Assembly: GCF_000739895.2 (NCBI RefSeq)
Contig: NZ_BBJS01000017.1
Coordinates: 123,776-187,775, forward strand
Direction: 5' to 3'
From: Sphingomonas paucimobilis NBRC 13935
Lineage (GTDB): Bacteria > Pseudomonadota > Alphaproteobacteria > Sphingomonadales > Sphingomonadaceae
Length of the DNA stretch: 64,000 nucleotides
Made by a program: the position numbers and the translations under genes. This document shows positions 27,922 through 35,016 of this stretch, in pieces. The stretch's first letter is position 1, and every line of letters starts with the position of its first letter. The notes beneath the pieces were generated by a model. That model was not told where the DNA came from. It saw only the letters and a program-made list of their open reading frames with translations, and made no database searches.

Positions 27922-30878
27922 CGCCGCTGCGGTGGCAGTCCGTTGGGAAAGCGATTGACCAGCGCGATGCCGGACAGATCGACCTCGGTCGCCGACCGCG
28001 TGCCGCGCCGCTCGACGGGGCCGGGCCTTGCCGCCGGGGCGACCCGCATCGGCGGTGCCGCCCCCAGAAGGCGCGGCCCGGTCAGCTTCTCCTGCTCGGG
28101 GGTGATCAGCCGGGCATAATCCTCGACCTCGATCGTCGCGGGGAATTCCGGATCGCCAGGGCCTTCGCGAACCTCGACGACGCCGAGAAAGTCGAAATGG
28201 TGGATCATGTTGTTGATCTGATGCGTGTAGCCGTCCGCGCCCAGCGGTTCGATCCAGGCCTCGCGATTGGCGAACGCCTTGCGCCGTTCCTCCAGGGGGC
28301 GGGACTTGTCCATGACGATGTCGTAATTCTCCTTGGTCAGCACCTCGTTGGGCACGCGCGCCGGCCAGAAGGTGGGGACGTAAGGGTCATAAGCGGGGGT
28401 GTAGCCCGACCGGCAACTGCTGGTGTCGGTCTGCCACGGGACCGCCATCCACCGCGTGATGCCACCCGGCATCTGGCCACAGAGCGGCCCGTTGGGGATG
28501 GTGACGTCATCGGGGGTCAGCACCTCGCTCGGTCGCGGCGCAACCCAGCCTTCGGGCGCATGCTGAAAGCGGAACGGCGCCATGTACATAGTCGCGGTGC
28601 GTACCGGCCATGTCATCTCGCAGCCGGGGTGGAACGCATCGGCCAGACAGAATTCCAGTGCCGCGCGGGTCAGCATGTCACCCTGTTCGGCGACCGGCAG
28701 ATCGTCGATCGCGGCCGGCGGACACTTTTTGGGATCATGGTCGGGGTCGAAATTGCCCTCGGCCCATTGCCACAGCATCGCCATCTGGCAGTCGCTCAGC
28801 ACCGCATTCTGGCGCGGGCTGGCGACCGGCGGGATGTTCATCGCGTCACCGTATAGCCAAGGCCAGGGCACCGGCGAGTTGGCGTCGGTGTCAAAGTTGC
28901 GGAAATTGTTGTAGATGACCCGGCGCTGCTCACGATAGGCCGGACTGGTGCTGCCCAGACGCGCCAGCGCGGTGTCGCTCGTCAGGTCGAACACCCCGTC
29001 CCAGCCGAACCCGGCGGCAAAGCCCGCATTGACCCATTGCAGCCCCTCCATCCGCTGAAAGATGGGCAGGATGTCGCGCGCGAAGGATGGCCGGGTCGGG
29101 GCAGGCAGCTTGCCTGCCTTGATCGCAACATCGCGCATCAGATCCCACATGGTGCGCACCGATTTGCGCTGCGGCCCGTAATTGGGTGGCGCGACGACGA
29201 CCCAGGCGGGGATCACCTGGATCTCCTCACCGTCGAGCGTGACCCGGGCGGTCACCGGCCCATCGGAGACATCGTCATACCAGCCTTCGTTATTGGCGAA
29301 GGTGATGGCGGCGCTGCCGTCGACGCTCGCCGAGACGCCCTTGCCACCGAGCACCGTCAGCCGCTGCTCGCCATCGGTCGTCGCCTCGCCCAGATAGACG
29401 GGGATGTCCATGAACTTGCCCTCGAACGTCTTGGCCTTGACGTTGGCGCCCTTCAGCACCCGCTTCTTGCCCTCGATCGCCAGCGTCGTGCGATCCGCCA
29501 CGCCCGGATTGCGCAGCGTGGTCGGCGGGGCGTAATTGGCCTCGGGAATGTCGAGCGCGAGCTGGAAGCCGTACCAGGCGGCCTTGTGGTTGGCGAGTTG
29601 CACCTGCCATTCGACCGTCGCGCCCGCCTCCTTGCCGGTCAGTTCGCGCACGATCTCACCACGTGCGTTGACGCCGTAGACGCGGAAGCGCGCGGCCTGT
29701 CGCTTCAGCCTTTTATGCGCGTCGCGGTAGCTGCCGGCGGGCAGTGGCTGCGGATCGGTGACTTCGGGACCATAGAAATATTCGTCGCTGGTCCCGACCC
29801 GCGCGATGCCGATCGCCGGATGGATCACCGCCTGGACGATGCAATTGTCATGCTCGATGGCCGGGGGCGCGGCCGCCGCGACGCGCGGGGTCAGCGGGTC
29901 GCTGGTCAACTGACCATTGGCATGCTGGCGCATTGCCGCGCCCGCCGCATAGACGCCGCGCCGGACGACCGCGATCGACGACTGGTCGCTGGGCCGGTTC
30001 GCGTGCGGCACGCGCCAGATGTTGAAGGACAGATTCTGGCCATAGTCGGCCTGCCCCGGCGCATCGACTCGCTGGCGCGGGATGACCAGAGTCGCGACCG
30101 GGATATAGGGGCTCTCCTCCTCGGGCCAGACGACATTGGCGGCGTCGAGCGGCATGGTCTTTTCGTTGGTACGCCGCTGCACCGACAGGGTGAAGCGATA
30201 GTCGCGCTCGGCCAGCCGGTTGATCAGGTCGGTCTTCAGATAGTCGTTGCCGTCGTCGGGCACGTCCTCGGCCGGGGTTTCCGGGTCCAGCCGATATTTC
30301 ACCAGCTCGTCACCAAGATGGAAGGGCAGGATCGCCCAATAGCGGTTGGTCAGGCACGATCCGCGTGCCGCGTTCATGTCGTTGAGCACCGCGTTGATCG
30401 CGGGATGCTTCGCCAGATAGGCGTCGTAATCATGCTGGACGACGCCGGCATAGGTGAACTCGACCATCGTCTTGGCGGTATCGAGGAAGAACCGGTCGAT
30501 ATTCTGCATGATGAGGTCGGCGGTCGCGCCCTCCTCGCCCAGCGCGTTCGGGCCGTCGACGCCGAACAGCTTCAACCCGATCCCGCACATGCTGCCCAGA
30601 TCGGGATCGGTCGGGCCGGTATCGCTGGAAAAGCGCATCCAGGCCTCCAGCCGCTCATGCGCGAAGAGGCCGACACGCCACGCCTCGGGCATGTCGGCAT
30701 GACGCTCCAGCCAGCCATGCGCGACGCCGTGCAGCTTGCGAAAGACCGCGCGCTGGGCGGGGGGCGGGTTCAGCTTGGTATCGCGTGCCTGTCCGATATC
30801 GACGAACATTTCGGTCAGCCGTTCGGTGGCCTGATCCGGCTTGTCGAAACATTTCGGAGTAGGAAGTTCTTTTTCCAT
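27918..30878 (-). CDS. catalase-like domain fused to a LodA/GoxA-type quinoprotein oxidase
   Basis: A 986-residue two-part protein. Residues about 20-345 look like a catalase-family heme domain: HGVAHGWLE (His50/His54), MRFSSDTGPTDPDLGSM and KLFG follow the catalase distal-side layout, and a late NIWRVPHANRPSDQSS then VRRGVYAAGAAMR offers an R-x-x-x-Y pair like the proximal ligand. Residues about 347-960 are LodA-like, opening with HPAIGIARVGTSDEYFYGPE and including NAGFAAGFGWDGVFD. Candidate cofactor residues are Cys719 in DPKKC (with Asp715 four residues before it, as in LodA) and Trp757 in CEMTWPVR. LodA-type enzymes oxidise amino acids and release peroxide, so a fused catalase-like domain could consume it. 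The ATG at 30878 has GGGGGA eight bases upstream. The cofactor residues are tentative. Confidence 0.85.
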   Translation of the reverse strand: MEKELPTPKCFDKPDQATERLTEMFVDIGQARDTKLNPPPAQRAVFRKLHGVAHGWLERHADMPEAWRVGLFAHERLEAWMRFSSDTGPTDPDLGSMCGIGLKLFGVDGPNALGEEGATADLIMQNIDRFFLDTAKTMVEFTYAGVVQHDYDAYLAKHPAINAVLNDMNAARGSCLTNRYWAILPFHLGDELVKYRLDPETPAEDVPDDGNDYLKTDLINRLAERDYRFTLSVQRRTNEKTMPLDAANVVWPEEESPYIPVATLVIPRQRVDAPGQADYGQNLSFNIWRVPHANRPSDQSSIAVVRRGVYAAGAAMRQHANGQLTSDPLTPRVAAAAPPAIEHDNCIVQAVIHPAIGIARVGTSDEYFYGPEVTDPQPLPAGSYRDAHKRLKRQAARFRVYGVNARGEIVRELTGKEAGATVEWQVQLANHKAAWYGFQLALDIPEANYAPPTTLRNPGVADRTTLAIEGKKRVLKGANVKAKTFEGKFMDIPVYLGEATTDGEQRLTVLGGKGVSASVDGSAAITFANNEGWYDDVSDGPVTARVTLDGEEIQVIPAWVVVAPPNYGPQRKSVRTMWDLMRDVAIKAGKLPAPTRPSFARDILPIFQRMEGLQWVNAGFAAGFGWDGVFDLTSDTALARLGSTSPAYREQRRVIYNNFRNFDTDANSPVPWPWLYGDAMNIPPVASPRQNAVLSDCQMAMLWQWAEGNFDPDHDPKKCPPAAIDDLPVAEQGDMLTRAALEFCLADAFHPGCEMTWPVRTATMYMAPFRFQHAPEGWVAPRPSEVLTPDDVTIPNGPLCGQMPGGITRWMAVPWQTDTSSCRSGYTPAYDPYVPTFWPARVPNEVLTKENYDIVMDKSRPLEERRKAFANREAWIEPLGADGYTHQINNMIHHFDFLGVVEVREGPGDPEFPATIEVEDYARLITPEQEKLTGPRLLGAAPPMRVAPAARPGPVERRGTRSATEVDLSGIALVNRFPNGLPPQRR

Positions 30879-30979
30879 ATCTGATTCCCCCACCATGCCG
30901 TTTTGCCGGATAGACTGGCCGCGAATGATGTCGCCGGCAAGATAGGTCGAGACAGAATTTTTGTTATGCTAACGTTTTA

Positions 30980-30994
30980 CATCCAAACTGGATG
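30980..30994. promoter_or_regulatory. palindrome (candidate operator) between lodA-like and cupin genes
   Basis: CATCCA-AAC-TGGATG is a perfect 6-bp palindrome with a 3-base spacer, centred in the 267-bp AT-rich gap between the divergent lodA-like and cupin genes. A TATAAT at 31010-31015 lies just to its right and could be the -10 of the cupin gene, although no good -35 is seen at 17 bp. No regulator gene is adjacent. Confidence 0.4.
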
Positions 30995-31145
30995 ATAAGT
31001 TTACTAACATATAATAGATAAGCAATATTATGCATATAGATCCGGAAGCGGACGCGATCGATTATTGCACTGATGTTGCGCAGTGTCATGCTGATCCTAA
31101 AAAAATACGAATGATGATCAGTCATCCACCTTGGGGAGATTTGCG

Positions 31146-32402
31146 ATGAGCCATGCGGAAGAGAATTTTCTGAGCGTGCCCGCTCATCTGCTGCTGACCC
31201 CCGAAGATCAGGACGGGAAATTCGAGGATTTCATCCGCCTGCCCGTGCTGGGCCAGGGGACGGTCGGCTTCATGATCGCTGAGAAGGCGCCGTTCAGCGT
31301 CAGCATCCAGAACAAATGCTGGGGGCGGCCCGCGCTGCGTTGGGATGTCGATTTCAACGGGGTCACGCTGCACGAGCGGATCGACGGCGAATGGCATCAG
31401 CGGCCGGTCACGCCGCAGGTCGAGCTGGAACCTGACCTGACCCTAGGCCTCGATCCCGATCCGTGCTGCCCCTATTGGTTCAGCTTCGATCATAACAATC
31501 GTCGGCTGCGCTACGGCAAGGGCGAGATGCGGCTGGGTTGCATGATCGCGGAATATCAGCTGGCGGGCAAACCGTCCGACGACGACGAAGACCCCTATGC
31601 CTGGCTGCGCGAGGCGCGCCGGGTCGAGGTGACGGCGTCGATCCGCGATTCGGTCGACATCTGGCGCGATCCGGTGGTCGCCGATGTGCCGATGAAGGTC
31701 GTCGTTCATGACCGCATGACGATGGACATGATGGCGCAGGGCCAGGCCACCGTGCCGGGCAATCTGACGCCGACCTGCCGCCAGCTCTACGACAATGTCG
31801 CCGGCGAGATGTTCCGGCTCGACACGCCCGACTTCCCCGAATTCGCGCAAGCGATCAAGGAAAGCATCGCCGATCCGCAAGGCTGGTGCCATGAAACGCT
31901 GGCGCGAAAGGCGGAGGAGTTCGGCACGCCCGATCCCGACAAGACCTATCTGCGCATCACGCTCGGGCAGAATCAGGGCGATTCACCCGGCGTGCCCTTC
32001 GTCATGGAAATCTGGCCGGTCGGCCATTACTCACCCATCCACAATCATGGCGGCGCGGAGGCGGTGATCAAGGTGCTGCACGGCGAGATCAATGTCGATC
32101 TCTACCGCATGCTGTCACCCTATCATCAGGCCCCCTTCGCGACCGCCGTCTTCGAGAAGGACGATGTCGCGTGGATCTCGTCACGCCTCAATCAGGTCCA
32201 CAAACTGATCAATCGCGGGGCGCAAGAGCCGTGCATCACGATCCAGTGCTATCTCTATGCCGAGACCAATGAGGTGCACTGGCCCTATTTCGATTATCTG
32301 GCCAAGGCGAAGATCGCCAATTTCGATCCCAATTCCGACGACGACTATGTGTCTTTCAAGGAGCGAATGCAGTCCGAATGGCATCGGCGTCACCCCAAAT
32401 AA
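31146..32402 (+). CDS. cysteine-dioxygenase-like cupin with an uncharacterised N-terminal domain
   Basis: A 418-residue protein. The C-terminal half (about 225-400) is a cupin of the cysteine dioxygenase type: MEIWPVGHYSPIHNHGG gives metal ligands His299 and His301, KVLHGEINVDLYR is the following strand pair, and VHKLIN gives the third ligand His352. This 3-His facial site is that of thiol dioxygenases. The N-terminal 200 residues are a separate beta-rich domain (VGFMIAEKAPFSVSI, PYWFSFDHNNRRLRYGKGE) that I cannot assign. GGGGAG eight bases before the ATG at 31146 supports this start over 31131. It is divergent from the LodA/LodB pair and probably co-regulated. A thiol or related small-molecule substrate is inferred. 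Confidence 0.82.
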   Translation: MSHAEENFLSVPAHLLLTPEDQDGKFEDFIRLPVLGQGTVGFMIAEKAPFSVSIQNKCWGRPALRWDVDFNGVTLHERIDGEWHQRPVTPQVELEPDLTLGLDPDPCCPYWFSFDHNNRRLRYGKGEMRLGCMIAEYQLAGKPSDDDEDPYAWLREARRVEVTASIRDSVDIWRDPVVADVPMKVVVHDRMTMDMMAQGQATVPGNLTPTCRQLYDNVAGEMFRLDTPDFPEFAQAIKESIADPQGWCHETLARKAEEFGTPDPDKTYLRITLGQNQGDSPGVPFVMEIWPVGHYSPIHNHGGAEAVIKVLHGEINVDLYRMLSPYHQAPFATAVFEKDDVAWISSRLNQVHKLINRGAQEPCITIQCYLYAETNEVHWPYFDYLAKAKIANFDPNSDDDYVSFKERMQSEWHRRHPK

Positions 32403-32731
32403 GGCGTATCGTGATTCCATCGCACTTCATTAGGTGGTGATCGCGATCCGAAGGCCCGGGCGCGGCCATTCCTCGATCTCCCCGTTCTGATGCAATCGGC
32501 GTCTTGCTGTGACGGCAGCCATCGGATCGTGATGCCGCCCTCGACCGAACCGATAAAACCGGCTGCGGGTGGCCATCATTTTGGATGGTTTACAATGGCA
32601 ATAGGCGTGCAGCTCAATGCGGCGCTTCTCGTTGGGAAAACAGGAAAGCCGCCCGACAGCTTTCCTATGGGCCTGTCGGATAGCGGCATGCGGCAGAAGA
32701 CATGGCCGCTGCCGAACGCTATGGGCGCAGC
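32403..32731. other. intergenic region upstream of rluE
   Basis: No gene supported. It contains an 8-bp inverted repeat, AGGAAAGC (32642-32649) and GCTTTCCT (32659-32666), around a 9-base loop, which could be a short leader structure or terminator. Frames here are not protein-like until the start at 32732. Confidence 0.5.
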
Positions 32732-33280
32732 ATGGCCCGGCTGCTGTTGTTCAACAAACCCTTCGGGGTCTTATCGCAATTCACGGACCGCGGATCGCCA
32801 ACGGTTCGGTCGACATTGTCGGATTTCATTGCGGTGAAGGGCGTCTATCCCGCCGGGAGGCTCGATCGGGACAGCGAGGGCCTGCTGCTGTTATGCGATG
32901 ATGGGCGGCTGCAGGCACGAATTGCCGATCCACGCTTCAAGATGCCCAAGACCTATCTCGTGCAGGTTGAAGGCGATCCGCAGGAGCCGGAACTGGAGCG
33001 CTTGCGGCAGGGCGTCCAGCTCAAGGATGGCATGACCCTGCCTGCCGATGTCGCTCGTATCGACGAGCCGGACCTGTGGCTGCGCGATCCGCCGATCCGC
33101 CAGCGTAAGGCCATCCCCGACAACTGGCTGAAACTCACCATCCGCGAAGGGCGCAACCGGCAAGTGCGTCGCATGACGGCGGCGGTCGGGTTGCCCACCC
33201 TGAGGCTCGTCCGCTGGTCGATCGGCGACTGGTCCGTCGCCGGAATCGCGCCGGGCCGGTTCGAGCAGCTCTCTGTATAG
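32732..33280 (+). CDS. rluE: 23S rRNA pseudouridine synthase, RluE type
   Basis: A 182-residue enzyme of the RsuA/RluB/E/F group. The catalytic motif is GRLDRDSEGLLLL with Asp45 as nucleophile. The opening LLLFNKPFGVLSQF and the C-terminal EGRNRQVRRMTAAVGLPTLRLVR are family landmarks. The absence of an N-terminal S4 domain and the short length point to RluE, which in E. coli modifies U2457 of 23S rRNA. The frame is open from 32702, but the protein homology begins at MARLLLFNK (32732). No strong ribosome site is visible. Confidence 0.88.
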   Translation: MARLLLFNKPFGVLSQFTDRGSPTVRSTLSDFIAVKGVYPAGRLDRDSEGLLLLCDDGRLQARIADPRFKMPKTYLVQVEGDPQEPELERLRQGVQLKDGMTLPADVARIDEPDLWLRDPPIRQRKAIPDNWLKLTIREGRNRQVRRMTAAVGLPTLRLVRWSIGDWSVAGIAPGRFEQLSV

Positions 33281-33484
33281 CCTGGGCGAGGGTGGCAGCC
33301 GCTCCTATGACTGATGACGCAGTCTGGCGGGTGAATGTCGACTGCTGACGGGATTGCGGATCACGGCTGTCTCCGCTGTTGGTTGCCGCCGACCGCAAAA
33401 GCTGATTTGGGGCTTCGCTCACTGGGGCTTTGACGCCTTACGTCCGGGTCATACGAAGTCAAATCGGCAGGGTTTTGGATTGCC

Positions 33485-34315
33485 ATGAATTATCGCCACT
33501 CCTTCCATGCCGGCAACAGTGCCGATGTCGTGAAGCATAGCCTGCTGATCGCGCTTGTCCGCGCCTTGCAGCAGAAGCCGGGCGCGCTGACCCTGATCGA
33601 CACCCATGCCGGCTGCGGGCTCTACGACCTTGGCGGCGAGCAGGCTCAACGCACCGGTGAAGCCGCCCAAGGCGTGCTGCGGGCCTTTGCCGACCCGAAC
33701 CCCTTGCTGGACGACTATCGCGCCGCCGTACGGGCGGTGAATGTCGGGACGGAGCCGCACCTCTACCCCGGCTCGCCACAGTTCCTGGCGCAGCTCCTGC
33801 GCCCGCAGGACCTGCTGATCCTCAACGAAAAGCATCCCGAGGACGCCCGTGTTCTGCGCGGTGCGATGCGCGGTACGCCTGCTGCCGTGCATGAGCGCGA
33901 TGCCTATGAGCTGTGGCCGGCGATGCTTCCGACCCGTACGCCGCGCGGCGTGGTGGTCGTCGACCCGCCGTACGAGCAGACCGACGAGCGCGCCCGCATC
34001 ACCACCACCCTCGCCGCGGCCCACCGCAAATGGGCGCATGGCGTGACGGTCATCTGGTATCCGCTCAAAGACCGCGCGACGCATCAACGGTGGAAGAACG
34101 ATTTGCGAAAGCTCGGCATCCCCAAATTCCTGTCGGTGGAGCATTGGCTGTATGATGCCGATCAGCCCGGCATCTATAACGGTGCGGGCCTTTTCATCGT
34201 CAATCCGCCCTATGCCTTCACGCAGGCGCTCCCGCCGCTGCTGGAAGCCCTCCGCGCCGCCCTGGCGCCGGAAGGGCATAGGGGTGAGATCACTGCTGAT
34301 TGGCTGGACGGTTAA
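33485..34315 (+). CDS. rlmJ: 23S rRNA (adenine(2030)-N6)-methyltransferase RlmJ
   Basis: A 276-residue methyltransferase. The N-terminus MNYRHSFHAGNSADVVKH is diagnostic of RlmJ. LIDTHAGCGLYDL is the AdoMet-binding motif I and DPPYE (from Asp160) is the N6-adenine catalytic motif. GAGLFIVNPPYAF closes the fold. In E. coli it methylates A2030 of 23S rRNA. It stands alone 200 bp after rluE; both act on the large subunit but no shared operon signal is seen. The next sequence downstream is insertion-sequence debris. Confidence 0.92.
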   Translation: MNYRHSFHAGNSADVVKHSLLIALVRALQQKPGALTLIDTHAGCGLYDLGGEQAQRTGEAAQGVLRAFADPNPLLDDYRAAVRAVNVGTEPHLYPGSPQFLAQLLRPQDLLILNEKHPEDARVLRGAMRGTPAAVHERDAYELWPAMLPTRTPRGVVVVDPPYEQTDERARITTTLAAAHRKWAHGVTVIWYPLKDRATHQRWKNDLRKLGIPKFLSVEHWLYDADQPGIYNGAGLFIVNPPYAFTQALPPLLEALRAALAPEGHRGEITADWLDG

Positions 34316-34319
34316 AAGT

Positions 34320-34800
34320 CAGGATCTGTAATTTGCATCCGCTTGGCGGTTGGCCCTTGAGGGTCTCGAGGATCTGTCCGCCCTTGTGGGCCTGAGGGTC
34401 GTATCGGTTCACATAAGACCGGACATGGCGTGGCCTCGAAGCGGGCTTGGCAGTCCATCCGATCAGCTCCGCAGATCGTCCGTAGCCGCGTTCCCCGGCG
34501 GGCGGCGGGCGAACGCGACCCGGGCTTTCTCGAAGCCGCGCCGCTTCGCGATCTTGAGCGCCTGGGTCTTTAGCGCAAAGGCCTGCCGCGTGCGGATCAG
34601 GATCGAGTTCGTAGCCTCGTCGAGGAGCTTGCGGACGGTACCGCCGCCCTGTTTGGTGATCCGCCCCGTCCGTCAAGCTCACCCGACTGGTGCGGACGCG
34701 GGGCGAGAGCGAAATAGGCCTCCGCCGTTCGCGATCGCTTGAACCTGCCCGCCTCATCCACGGCAGCGGTGAATGCCGCCAAGGTCTGCACAGCGACGCA
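34320..34800 (-). pseudogene. C-terminal part of an IS110-family transposase (frameshifted)
   Basis: Minus-strand translation gives EAGRFKRSRTAEAYFALAPR and HQSGELDG (the transposase_20 region of IS110/IS116 elements). After a frame change comes GGGTVRKLLDEATNSILIRT, then KTQALKIAKRRGFEKARVAF, and a tail QILETLKGQPP. The order and motifs match the second half of IS110-type transposases, but the frame is broken at least twice, so it is dead. The left half may be the fragment at 26697. It abuts the IS701 scrap at 34812. Confidence 0.6.
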
Positions 34801-34811
34801 GAATGGAACTG

Positions 34812-34918
34812 TGCGCCGTATCGAACCTCGCCACGTCGTCGCCCGGTCATGCTGGCGGCGTACACATCAGGCCGCCGCGCAATGCCCCCACAGCAAATCA
34901 AAAACACAACTGTAATCC
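34812..34918 (+). pseudogene. 3' end of an IS701-type transposase
   Basis: One frame reads RRIEPRHVVARSCWRRTHQ, then AAAQCPHSKSKTQL and a TAA at 34913-34915, the usual C-terminus of IS701-family transposases. About 90% identical by eye to the end of the remnant at 13990-14100 on the minus strand. Only the last 35 codons remain, cut at the junction with the IS110 scrap. Confidence 0.6.
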
Positions 34919-35016
34919 TAGGGTCAGGACCATAAAAAGCCGACTGCGATGCCAGCCCGGGAACGGGCCCGTCGGGTAGCCGTTTCTCGTTGCCACCCAA
35001 CGGGATACGACCTTTG

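Noticed and set aside
29037..30884. 615-codon plus-strand frame
   Set aside because: Antisense to the LodA fusion gene; composition is typical of a GC-rich shadow frame.
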